Positions 36,178 to 46,200 of a DNA stretch of 64,000 bases are shown in pieces (the stretch's first letter is position 1; every line of letters starts with the position of its first letter). The DNA lies in the NCBI GenBank assembly GCA_947589025.1, contig CANQAY010000005.1, forward strand, positions 42,684 through 106,683. Direction: 5' to 3'. The notes below the pieces were generated by a model. The model was not told the origin of the DNA and did no database searches. It was given only the letters and a program-made list of their open reading frames with translations. Both the position numbers and the translations under genes were made by a program. The stretch is from an uncultured Clostridia bacterium (lineage in GTDB: Bacteria > Bacillota > Clostridia > Christensenellales > UBA1242).

Positions 36178-36906
36178 ATGTTTTATTGTAACGAATTAAA
36201 TGGGTTATCGGTTTTGTCGCTTTACGAAGGCGAGCTGCTTGGCGTGGTGGACAAACTTTATTTTGACAAAAAATTAAAAAAACTTATTGAAATTGAACTT
36301 GTTGGAGAAGATGGTGCCAAACTTATTTTGCCAAGCAAAAACATTTATCACGTGGGCAAAAACGCAATAACGGTTAAAAATAATCAGGCTGTAACCCTAA
36401 AGGTGGAAGAGCAAAATTTGCTTAGTTGCCCAATTTTAAGCAAGGCTTACACAATTAAGGGTGAATTTTTGGGCATTATTAAAGAAATTAGCTTAAACGA
36501 TAAATTTTTAACCGAAAAATTTTCGCTAGACAACAACTCCACCCTAGATGTAAATTTGCTTGCGTCCTCATCAAAAAACACCACAATTTTTTATGAAAAT
36601 AATGACAAAATTAACGTTAAAAAATTTACGCCAGCAAAAAGCCCAAAAATTTTTAAAACACAAAAACAAGTTAGCGTTAGCGCGCAGCCAATTTCACTGG
36701 CCCCAACGCCCGCTGCCGTGCCGGTGGACGAAGCGCCAAAGCCCAATCAAACCGCCGACTTTTTGCTTGGCAGGGTTTGCACAAAAGATATTTTTAACTT
36801 TAACAATGAAATTTTAATTAAGGCGCACGCGGTTATTAACAAAAAGAATTTAAAAGAGGTTAACAAATTTGGCAAATTGCGTGAGTTAATGCTTTATTCA
36901 AAATAA
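36178..36906 (+). CDS. PRC-barrel-like protein (two copies)
   Basis: GLSVLSLYEGELLGVVDKLYFDKKLKKLIEIEL; second AYTIKGEFLGIIKEISLND; SD AGAGGT. Confidence 0.65.
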   Translation: MFYCNELNGLSVLSLYEGELLGVVDKLYFDKKLKKLIEIELVGEDGAKLILPSKNIYHVGKNAITVKNNQAVTLKVEEQNLLSCPILSKAYTIKGEFLGIIKEISLNDKFLTEKFSLDNNSTLDVNLLASSSKNTTIFYENNDKINVKKFTPAKSPKIFKTQKQVSVSAQPISLAPTPAAVPVDEAPKPNQTADFLLGRVCTKDIFNFNNEILIKAHAVINKKNLKEVNKFGKLRELMLYSK

Positions 36907-36930
36907 AAAACCGAGCAAAATCGGTTTTTT
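36905..36930. terminator. Bidirectional terminator
   Basis: AAAAAACCGA-gcaaaa-TCGGTTTTTT. Confidence 0.88.
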
Positions 36931-37442
36931 TAAATGGATAAAAATTGCACGCTATCTTTTAACTTTTTAAAAGTTTCTAGGTGCAGCTGTTCATCCAAAA
37001 TTATGCGGTTAAAAAGCGCCTTTAAACTTTCGTTATCCACTCGACGCACCGCCTCGGTGTATGCGGCAATGGCGTGGCTTTCATCTGCAATGTTGTGCTC
37101 TAACATATCCTTTAATTTGGTGCTATAATTTAAATTTGCGGTGTTAAAATAGCCCGCTTCGGTTTCATATTTTGGTGTGCCGCCAAACATGGTTATTGCA
37201 TGCATAATTAGGTTTAAATGCACCATTTCGGTTATTGCAATTTCTTCAAAAAGTTCGCCCAGTTCGGGCTCGGAAATGTCCGCAATGTTAGATTGAAAAA
37301 TGTAAGTTAAAATGCCGCCAAGTTCCCCCATTTTGCCAAACGCCAAATTTTTTAAAATGCCAACTGTTTGCGGGCTAGAGTTGGCGTTTAAAATTTCTGG
37401 GTAGGGGTCGTTTAATTTTACTTTGTAATTAGATAAATCCAT
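36930..37442 (-). CDS. Ferritin-like/rubrerythrin-like diiron protein
   Basis: EIAITEMVHLNLI and EQLHLETFKKL (ExxH repeats); AYTEAVRRVDNESLKALFNRII. Confidence 0.8.
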   Translation of the reverse strand: MDLSNYKVKLNDPYPEILNANSSPQTVGILKNLAFGKMGELGGILTYIFQSNIADISEPELGELFEEIAITEMVHLNLIMHAITMFGGTPKYETEAGYFNTANLNYSTKLKDMLEHNIADESHAIAAYTEAVRRVDNESLKALFNRIILDEQLHLETFKKLKDSVQFLSI

Positions 37443-37587
37443 AAAAAACTCCTTAAATGTATATTGTTTTTATGGTTTTTTATTGTTTTTTGTTAAAAAT
37501 AAAAAAAATTTAGTTGCGCAACAAATAACAATTTAATTGTAAAATAAAAAAAAGTGTGCTAAAATAAAATTAATTTTAAGGGGAAAT

Positions 37588-39978
37588 ATGAAAAACAATA
37601 AAAGCAAAATTACAACAAAAAAGCCAATATCCCACTTTAACCCAAAGCCAAATGAGGGGTTAAATTTAAAACAGGTGGAGCAGCGCATTAGCGAGGGCCT
37701 TGTTAACGTAAGCAAAATTAAAACAAGCAAAAGTTTGGGCAGCATTTTTGCCAAAAACATTTTAACATTTTTTAATTTAACCTGCTTAGTGGTTGCCATT
37801 GCGCTAATTTGCGTTGGCGCTTATAGTGATATGCTGTTTATGGTTATTGTGGTGCTTAACACAAGCATAGGCATTTTTCAAGAAATTCGCGCCAAAAAAA
37901 CCATGGATAAATTAAGTTTAACCAACTCCAACTTCACCAAAGTTATGCGCGAGGGGGAGGAAGAAGAAATTTATAAAACCGAAGTGGTTATGGACGAAGT
38001 TTTGTGCCTTAACCCCGGCATGCAAATTGCGTGTGATAGCGTTGTGATTGACGGCCAAGTGGAAGTTAATGAAAGTTTGCTTACCGGTGAAAGCCAGCCC
38101 GTTAAAAAGAAAAAAGGTGATGCACTTTTGGGCGGCAGCTTTATATCTTCGGGCAGTTGCAAGGCGCGTGTAACCAAAATTGGGGATGATAACTACATTA
38201 GCCAACTAAGCCAAAAGGCAAAAACATTTAAACAGGCAAAAAGTGAACTTTTAACAAGCTTAAGGGCATTAATTAAAATAATTTCCATTTTTATGGTGCC
38301 AATTGCAATTGTTATGCTTTACAACAACTATAATTATTACATTGCCAACCCGCCAATGAACAACAGCGTAATTTACATGGTTATAACCAAAACGGCAGGC
38401 TGCATAATTGCCATGATACCGGCCGGCATGTTCTTATTAACTTCGGTTGCGCTGGCAGTAAGCGTTATGCGCCTTGCCAAAAAGCGCACGCTGGTGCAAG
38501 ACCTTTACTGCATTGAAATGCTTGCGCGCACAAACGTGCTTTGTTTGGATAAAACCGGCACGCTAACAAGCGGCAGCATGAGTGTTAAAGACGTTGTGCT
38601 TTTGGGCAAAGAAACGCTAAAGGATGTTGACAAAATTGTATCCAGCATGGTAAATAGTTTTCACGATGCTAACCACACTGCCCTTGCGCTTAAAGCGTAT
38701 TTTGGCAAGCCGGTGTATGCGGCGGATAAATCGGTGCCATTTTCAAGTGAAAGAAAGTTTATGGGCTGCAAATTTAAAAGCGTGGGGGCATATAAACTTG
38801 GCGCGTATGAGTATGTTATTGACAAGCCAACCGACGCAATAAAAAAGCAGGCGGAACATTATTCGTTTAGCGGCTATAGGGTGCTGTTGCTTGTTGAGTG
38901 TGACAGTAATTTTAGCAGTGTGGGTAGCAAGCCGGTTGCCATGATTTTGTTGCAAGACAATATTAGAAAAGACGCACCTAAAACCATAGAGTGGTTTAAA
39001 AATAATGGTGTGGACATTAAAATTATTTCGGGTGATAACCCAATTACGGTAAGCGAAGTGGCGCGCCGCGTTGGGGTGGAAAATTATGATAAATACATTA
39101 GCCTTCAGGGCCTAAGCCCAAATCAGGTTATGGAAGCGGCAGACAAATTTGCAATTTTTGGGCGCGTTAGCCCAGAGCAAAAAGCCATTTTGGTTAAGGC
39201 TCTTAAAACCCAAGGCAAAACAGTTGCCATGACGGGTGACGGCGTTAACGACATTTTGGCGCTTAAAGAGGCAGATTGTTCGGTTGCCATTGCCGCGGGA
39301 AGTGACGCCGCGCGCAGCGTTAGTCAACTTGTGCTACTTGATAGCAACTTTAGTTCAATGCCAAGCGTTGTGGCTGAGGGTAGGCGCGTGGTTAACAACA
39401 TTCAAAAGTCCGCTTCACTGTTCCTTATGAAAACAATATTTGCCATTTCAATTGCAATATTTGTGCTTTGCATGAGAAGAACATATCCATTTAGCCCAAT
39501 TCAATTTATTTTGCTTGAAATGTTGGTTATTGGCCTGCCATCGTTCTGCCTGGCGCTGCAGCCTAACATCAGCCCAATTAAAGGTAAATTTATTTTAAAT
39601 TTGGCAAAAAATTCGCTGCCGGCGGGCATATGCATGGTGGGGGTTACAATAACAATGTACATCTATCAAATGTTCACCCACATTTCAACCGAGGTGCTGG
39701 TTACCCTTGCTTCAATTGCCATTCTTGCCGTGGGCTTTATTGCCCTATTTAGGCAGTGCAAGCCGTTTAACTGGTTTAAGGCCATGATGTACATTGCCTG
39801 CCTAACGTTAAGCATTTCGCTAATATTCACCCTGCCGGGGCTGTTTAAATATGTTGCATTTAGCTATGCCGATTTATTATTCTTAATTGTGGTTTGCCAG
39901 TGCGCTTATCCAGTTTATGTAATGTTAATGCGGATATTTAACATGCCATCTTCACATGAGGACGATGTTAGCAATTAG
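37588..39978 (+). CDS. Cation-translocating P-type ATPase (P2/CtpE-like)
   Basis: DKTGTLTSG, LLTGESQPV, GDGVNDILALKEADCSVAIAAGSDAA, multi-TM. Confidence 0.95.
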   Translation: MKNNKSKITTKKPISHFNPKPNEGLNLKQVEQRISEGLVNVSKIKTSKSLGSIFAKNILTFFNLTCLVVAIALICVGAYSDMLFMVIVVLNTSIGIFQEIRAKKTMDKLSLTNSNFTKVMREGEEEEIYKTEVVMDEVLCLNPGMQIACDSVVIDGQVEVNESLLTGESQPVKKKKGDALLGGSFISSGSCKARVTKIGDDNYISQLSQKAKTFKQAKSELLTSLRALIKIISIFMVPIAIVMLYNNYNYYIANPPMNNSVIYMVITKTAGCIIAMIPAGMFLLTSVALAVSVMRLAKKRTLVQDLYCIEMLARTNVLCLDKTGTLTSGSMSVKDVVLLGKETLKDVDKIVSSMVNSFHDANHTALALKAYFGKPVYAADKSVPFSSERKFMGCKFKSVGAYKLGAYEYVIDKPTDAIKKQAEHYSFSGYRVLLLVECDSNFSSVGSKPVAMILLQDNIRKDAPKTIEWFKNNGVDIKIISGDNPITVSEVARRVGVENYDKYISLQGLSPNQVMEAADKFAIFGRVSPEQKAILVKALKTQGKTVAMTGDGVNDILALKEADCSVAIAAGSDAARSVSQLVLLDSNFSSMPSVVAEGRRVVNNIQKSASLFLMKTIFAISIAIFVLCMRRTYPFSPIQFILLEMLVIGLPSFCLALQPNISPIKGKFILNLAKNSLPAGICMVGVTITMYIYQMFTHISTEVLVTLASIAILAVGFIALFRQCKPFNWFKAMMYIACLTLSISLIFTLPGLFKYVAFSYADLLFLIVVCQCAYPVYVMLMRIFNMPSSHEDDVSN

Positions 39979-40800
39979 CCCATTTTCAACTTCAAACTTA
40001 TAAATGCCCACAAGGGCATTTTTTTTAAAGCAAAATGCAAGGTTTTGTTCGGGGTAAAAATAATCAAACTCGTTAAAAAACTTGGCAATGTCTGGCGCAT
40101 TTTTCTGCTTTAAATTTTCGGTAAGAAGGTTGTTACAATATTTATAATTTTGTGCTTTAAGGCAATCTAAAAATGTTAAAAAGCACATTTCGTCTTTTAG
40201 TTTAAGTTCGTTTTCGTCTAAATAGCTTAAATAACTTTCCCACTCTTCAGTTAGGTGATGCACTCTGCCATGATTTAACGCGTCGTTTAGCCTTGTCATT
40301 AAATAAATTTCGTTTTTATCCACATTAATTTCGTCATAATAATCGTGCGCCAAAACTTTATCGTCTTTAATTAACACAAAATAATTTCTTTGCCCGGTAA
40401 AAAACAAAATAATAAAATTGTTAAACGTTTTATAGTGGGAAAAACTAATATTGGCGCACGGGGTGTTTAAAAGCGTTTGCCCATCCTCCGTTATTGTTAA
40501 ATTGTTAAAAACACATATGTTGTAGCATTTGTTGTTAATTTTTGCGCCATAAAAATTAAAGTTGGCGGCCTCATTAAAAAACAAAAAAATATAATCGTTG
40601 CCATTGTAACTAACTTTAACGGCGTTTTTGTGCTGCTTGCCAGCCAAAACGCTGTGCAAATTTATGTATGTGGGCGCATTAAAAGTAAAAAAGGTGTAAA
40701 ACCTATTTTCTAACTCGCTAAGCTTATATTTAACATCGGGCAAAAGGCACAAATTAAGTTCGACAATTTCACACTTTTGCCGAGAAATTAAAAAAATCAT
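39952..40800 (-). CDS. Hypothetical protein
   Basis: 282 aa ORF; convergent overlap of 27 bp with the ATPase gene; no family recognised. Confidence 0.65.
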   Translation of the reverse strand: MIFLISRQKCEIVELNLCLLPDVKYKLSELENRFYTFFTFNAPTYINLHSVLAGKQHKNAVKVSYNGNDYIFLFFNEAANFNFYGAKINNKCYNICVFNNLTITEDGQTLLNTPCANISFSHYKTFNNFIILFFTGQRNYFVLIKDDKVLAHDYYDEINVDKNEIYLMTRLNDALNHGRVHHLTEEWESYLSYLDENELKLKDEMCFLTFLDCLKAQNYKYCNNLLTENLKQKNAPDIAKFFNEFDYFYPEQNLAFCFKKNALVGIYKFEVENGLIANIVLM

Positions 40801-40905
40801 ATATATATTTATGAAAATAGCAAAAATTTAATTACTGTTACAAAAAAACATAAAATCACTCTCCTTTCGCCTAATAATTTAAAATTAAAAGGAAACAATA
40901 GCATT

Positions 40906-41154
40906 ATGAAAGAAAAAAAAGATTGCAACATATATGTTCTTCCGCCCAAAATAACGGACGAAGATATAACCGCGCTGTTTAACGGCATTGTTAACATTGT
41001 AAGGCATAAGCTGGAGTTGGACACAAAAGCCCAAATTTTAAACCTTAACTTTACCAACGAAAAGTTAATTAAAGAGCTTAAAGCCAAAACAAACGAGTGC
41101 AATCGCCTTAAAAACGAAATTATATATTTAAAAAGCCAATTGGGCAAAAATTGA
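40906..41154 (+). CDS. Small coiled-coil hypothetical protein
   Basis: 82 aa; AAAAGGAAA upstream; C-terminal heptad-like helix. Confidence 0.6.
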   Translation: MKEKKDCNIYVLPPKITDEDITALFNGIVNIVRHKLELDTKAQILNLNFTNEKLIKELKAKTNECNRLKNEIIYLKSQLGKN

Positions 41155-41225
41155 TTAAATTTTATAAAAATTTTGCGTTTTTGGTGCCATTTTTAACTTT
41201 TTTAAAAAATTTTTTTAAAAAATAT

Positions 41226-41265
41226 TTGCAATTTTAAAAAATTATTGCTATATTTTTAATAAATG
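41226..41265 (+). promoter_or_regulatory. Promoter predicting a leaderless/ultra-short-leader transcript
   Basis: TTGCAA (41226-41231), 17 nt, TATATT (41249-41254), 8 nt, ATG (41263); no SD. Confidence 0.65.
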
Positions 41266-42501
41266 GACGAAATGATTTTTTTCGATAATGCCAAGGATAG
41301 CATAACAAGTTTTTTTGATAAGGAATTTGCAAATTTTCCGCCGCTTGTTATGAGCCATTTTTTAAACAAATTTAACGATTTGTTAAATTATTCGGAAGAA
41401 GGCACAGTAATCCGCCCAAAATTAGTTTTTACCAGCAGCATTGAAACCATTGTTAAAACCCTGCCAAAAGCGCACGCCATTCCAATTTTTGTGGATAAAG
41501 ATGCATCCGATTTTAACAAGAGGATGAAATCACTTTTTGCAATTGTTGAAAATGATTGGTGCGTGTTTATAGATATTAAGCCCACAGCAATAACTTATGG
41601 CTTGGCAATGTCGTTTAACAGCATTAAAGAAAAAAATTTTTTGCGCGCCCTAGAAGAAAACACCACCCTTAAAGATAAACAAGTTAGTTGCATTGTAACC
41701 CGCCCGCTTAACTTTTACACCATGCAGTTGCATTCGGTTTCGGGCAACAATTTGGTGGTTAACTTTTCGTTAGACAAAACAAAATATAGCCAATTTAGCA
41801 ACGAAATTAAAGAGTTTGTTGATGCAACATTCTCCAAACTGCGCACCACACCGCGCAAGCTTTTAGATGTTAAAAACATGTATTATAACATTTTTGCCAC
41901 CGTGCTTAACGATGTTAACGGTACCATTTGTGTGGTGGTGGATAAAGATTATAAAGATACTGGCATGTTTGAAGATGGCATTTGGCTTAAAGAACCCATT
42001 AGTTTTAGCAAACTTTTTGCGCAAAGCAAAAGTTATAACGAGCGCAAACTGAGGATTTATGCCGAACTATTTATTAAAATGGTTAACTTTGACGGCATTA
42101 CAATTATGGATAATTCGGGCAGAATTTTGGCATATAACGTGTTTGTGGAGCCAAACAGCAAAAAGCTTGGCTACATTGTTGGCGGGGCAAGAAAGCGCGC
42201 CGCTTATCACATAATAAGCACCAAACGAAAAGGCATTGTGGGCGTGTTTTTCCTATCTCACGAAGGTGAAGTTTTTTATCACTCTTTGCACAGTAATAAT
42301 GACGATGTAAAAAAGGCGGCGGCAAAAAAAGCGGAAGCTAAAAAGCTTGAAGTTAAAAAAGAAGAAATTAAAAAAGAGTTTACCCAAACGGTGCAAACAA
42401 TTTCTAAGCGAATTGAAGATAATGTTATGCAACTATCCTTCAATGTGCTAGAAAACAATGTTATTGACGCCAATTTAATAGAAAAAAAGTTTGATAGTTA
42501 A
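41263..42501 (+). CDS. DisA_N/diadenylate-cyclase-like domain protein with non-canonical motifs and Lys/Glu-rich tail
   Basis: DGITIMDNSGRILAYNVFVEPN...GGARKRAAYHIISTKRKGIVGVFFLSHEGEVFYH aligns by eye with the DGA...GTRHRAA...SEE layout of DAC domains. Confidence 0.6.
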   Translation: MDEMIFFDNAKDSITSFFDKEFANFPPLVMSHFLNKFNDLLNYSEEGTVIRPKLVFTSSIETIVKTLPKAHAIPIFVDKDASDFNKRMKSLFAIVENDWCVFIDIKPTAITYGLAMSFNSIKEKNFLRALEENTTLKDKQVSCIVTRPLNFYTMQLHSVSGNNLVVNFSLDKTKYSQFSNEIKEFVDATFSKLRTTPRKLLDVKNMYYNIFATVLNDVNGTICVVVDKDYKDTGMFEDGIWLKEPISFSKLFAQSKSYNERKLRIYAELFIKMVNFDGITIMDNSGRILAYNVFVEPNSKKLGYIVGGARKRAAYHIISTKRKGIVGVFFLSHEGEVFYHSLHSNNDDVKKAAAKKAEAKKLEVKKEEIKKEFTQTVQTISKRIEDNVMQLSFNVLENNVIDANLIEKKFDS

Positions 42502-42532
42502 AAAAATTCATCATTTTGTTGATGAATTTTTA
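42502..42532. terminator. Bidirectional terminator
   Basis: AAAATTCATCA-ttttgt-TGATGAATTTTT. Confidence 0.85.
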
Positions 42533-43260
42533 TTTTTAAACTTAATAACCACCCTAAAAATGGTTTTTTCTTGCGTGGAGCCCTCCACCACATAACAGTT
42601 GCCAAGCTTTTGCTTAAATATGTCAATTTTGTCACCTTCGTGGCTTTCGTTAACAAAATATATTTCATATTCTTTAATGTCCATGCTGTTAAGTTCGTTT
42701 GTGGTAAAGGCATCTAGCGCCATAAAGTTATATTTTAAATTGTTGGTGTGATAATTTAAATCAATATCCGTGGCGCGCACCGTTTTTGTGTAAACAAAAT
42801 GTTTGCTTTCCATTTGCGGTTTTAAATTTGTAAAGGTTAGCTTGTTTTGTGCCTGCTCACACATTTCAAGCTGAGGGTAGCTAACCGAACTTGCCTTGCG
42901 TGGCTTGTGGGTTAAATAATCTAGGCAACACCACTCGCTTGTGCCCTTAACTTTTAGCTCCTTTTGGCTCTTTATTGTGCAGTTACGGTTAAAGCGAATA
43001 AGCCCGGGCGCTTCCGTCCAAGTTTTAACGCTAAGTTTTTCGCCCGATGTTATTGCGCCCTTAATTTGCAATTTAATTTTGCTAACCACCCAAAAGCAGT
43101 TAGATTTTTTTATCATGCTGGCATGGTCAAGCCCAATTAAATCGGAATGATTAAAGGCGGCAATTTCAAACAGACGCATAATTTCATTTATTGGCACAAC
43201 CTCGCCAAAATTTATTTGTGTGTCGTTAATAACAAGTTTTTCAGTGTAAACATTTTTCAT
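42511..43260 (-). CDS. Acyl-ACP thioesterase
   Basis: VRATDIDLNYHTNNLKY (DxNxHxN-type active site), WTEAPGLIRFNRNCTI; start overlaps previous stop (TAATG). Confidence 0.85.
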   Translation of the reverse strand: MKNVYTEKLVINDTQINFGEVVPINEIMRLFEIAAFNHSDLIGLDHASMIKKSNCFWVVSKIKLQIKGAITSGEKLSVKTWTEAPGLIRFNRNCTIKSQKELKVKGTSEWCCLDYLTHKPRKASSVSYPQLEMCEQAQNKLTFTNLKPQMESKHFVYTKTVRATDIDLNYHTNNLKYNFMALDAFTTNELNSMDIKEYEIYFVNESHEGDKIDIFKQKLGNCYVVEGSTQEKTIFRVVIKFKNKNSSTK

Positions 43261-46200
43261 TATCTAATCCTCATTTTATGGCGCAGCACAAATATTAGCA
43301 CAATAACGGTTGTAACAACTGCCACCACAACAACAATAATTATAATTGCCCAAACGTTTAATGGCTCGTTAAGGGTAACTTTATAATAAGTTAATGGCAC
43401 GCCCGAGCTGGAGTAAAGCACAATTAAATAATCCCCCGTGCCGTATTCTGCTTGGCTAAAATATTGCTCCACAACCTCGGTTTGGCTGGCAGAAGTTTTA
43501 TCTATTGTTGCCACAAGCACGTTGTTAATGTAAATGGCACTATCCCCCACTTGGTCATAAATTATGCTTGGGGTGTAACTTATGCTAAACCCAGAAGTGC
43601 TAGATTGCCCATATTCAAGAGAGCAATAAATTATAGGTTGTTCGTTATTTAAAGTTGCGGCAAAGGTAACTTCGCGCGGCTCGTAAATGTCGTTATCCAC
43701 CAAATAGGTTATTTCAAACGTCTGTTTGCCCGAGCTTGTTCTAAATTCTTCACGGTGGGCAAGCAAAGTTTTATAATCTAACATCATGCCGTTTTGCATG
43801 TTAACCACCTGTTTAAAGCCGGCGGTTATATCTTGCCGCGTGCCGTTAACAAGCTTGCTAATTTTGGTAAAGGTAAAGTTGCCCAGTCGGGTTAGGTCTA
43901 ACAGCTCGCTTGCCTCGTTAGGGTTAATAATGCTAAATTCAATTGTTTTTGTTAGCGGTGCGCCAAGTTGCTCAAACAAATCGGTTGCCGTAAAGCTAAC
44001 CCTGTAGTTGCCATATTCGGTGAAAGTGTAGTTATAATTTTGTTGACCAAAGCCGGAATAATCTTGCCAATTTTTTTGCACTTTTATGTTAATAGAATTT
44101 CTTAAATAATAGTTGCCGCCACCCACAACGCTAATTGTAACTGGGGTTGAGTTTTCGGCGTATCTATCAAAGCTATATATTGCTCCATTAATTGGCGAAT
44201 GCCCGTTAACGGTAATTGCCACTTCGCGCAAAATGGTTAGGTGCAAGCGGTTTTCGGTTTCCGAAAATTGGTGCACATTGCCGGCTAGGTCGGCAAACAC
44301 AAATTCGTAATCTCCGCTGCCCAAAATAGAATATTCAAATGCGGCATTGCTGCCCAAAGCGGTTTGCAAATTAAAGCCGTTGTAAATAACTTGCGCGCTA
44401 ACCACATTTTTCTTAACAAAATCGCATTCGGTTAACAAATTTTGTTTTGCCTTTAGGCTCATGTTGGTTTGTTGCGTGCCCACAAACGGATTAAAGTAGG
44501 TAGACTCGCTAACATCCAAACGTGTTGAATTTAATTCAAAATTGTCGCTATCCAAAACCTCGGTTGTTTTTGGCACATAAAGTGTGGCAATAAACTCTGG
44601 CTGTGGCGTGGTTGGAGAGGTTATTTTGTAAATAACAAGCTCGTAGTCGCCAATCTTTTTAGGCGCGTTGCGTGGGTAAGAAGTTATTTGCGCATGCAAT
44701 TCCACTTCTGGCACAACGGTCATTGGTGTGTTGTAAATAAACAACTTCCAGCTGCCCTTAGCAAAATCAAAGTTGTTTTCAAGCCCAAGCACAGTTAACA
44801 GTTCAGCTCGGGTTATATTTAGCACTCCGTCGTTAAGCACATCCTCTTCAAAGTTAAATTGCGCATTGCTTTCCAAAATGTCGTTTCCGCCATGCACGGT
44901 GTAAAGGCGGCTAGATTGCTCGTTAACGGTAAAAGTGTAAACCTTATTGCCCAAATAGTGAGTTGCCCGCTCGTTAGGGGTTATTGCGTTTAAATCTGCA
45001 ATGCCCTTTGCAAAAATTTCCACCACAAAACGATAAACGCCAACGCCGTCAATAGATGGGTTAATTTCCCTGTTGCCCAAGCCGTTAGAGTTAACCGAGC
45101 CGTTTAAATTTTTAATGCTGCCGTCTGGGCAAACAAGGCTGTAAGAATAGTCAAAATATGTGTTTTCGGTTCTGTTCCAGCCCAAATAGGTTGTTCCGCT
45201 TGTGTTGGCGCTAGATTGCGTGCCAAACACATCTGCATTAATGGCTGCCACGTCAAGCGCGGTGCTGTTGCCCATGCTGTTTTTAATGGTTACGCCCGAA
45301 GTGTAGCTATCCACCGTAACATAATAATAATCGGTAAATGGCTCTTGGTCGGTATCCGCATTTTTGGTTAGTTCCACCGTGGCGGTTAAAATTTCACCCG
45401 AAGCATTGCTCAAATATGGGTAAAGCGTAATTTTAATGTAATTATCTTCAATTGGGGTAACTTCAATTATTGTGTAATTGCCCATTTTAACCAATTCGGT
45501 ATCGTTGCAATCAATTTTGTTGCTCATATCGCCAATGCGGTAGGTTAGGCTTGCCCTATAAATAGAAGTATCAAATTGAATGTTGGCTTGGTTAAAGGTG
45601 TAAAATCTGTTTGTGTTGTCCGGCACGGTTGGGTAAACGTTAGAGTTGCCATCTTCACCAAAAGTTATAAAGTAAAGTTCTTTTTCCGTGTTAAACTCAT
45701 AAAAACTTTTTCTGTTTAAGGTGTCAACAACCATAATTTTATATGTGCCAGAAAGTCCGGTCATTCCGGTAGAAACTTGCCCGTTTTCGTCCACATAACG
45801 ATAGCCGTTGTTTGGCTGGCAGGTGTAAGTGTGCGCTGTGCCGTTGTGAGTTATTGTTATTGTTTTTGCGTAAACAATAAGCGAGTTTTGTTCAATTGGC
45901 TTTTGGGTTAGTTGGGCGGCAAAACTTATTGATTGTTTATCTTCACTAACAAGCGACTTTGCCGCAATTTGTGTGCTTGCGTCATCAAGGCTGGCGCGGT
46001 CGTAATAATCTAGGTTATAGCTAATTGTGTTGCTGCGAGATTGCATAACAAGGCTGTAATTGCCCGGGTGGGCATTGGTTATCATGTTGGCAAGGTCACC
46101 AACAAGGCCCGCCGTGCCAAATTGGGTTGTAAAGTTTGTGTTAAGTTCATATTTTTCCCCACTGGCGCGGTTAACAAGTTCAAAGTGATAAAATTTATCA

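Noticed and set aside
40906-41154. ZapA-like cell division protein
   Set aside because: Size and coiled coil are suggestive, but no convincing ZapA motif; left as hypothetical.
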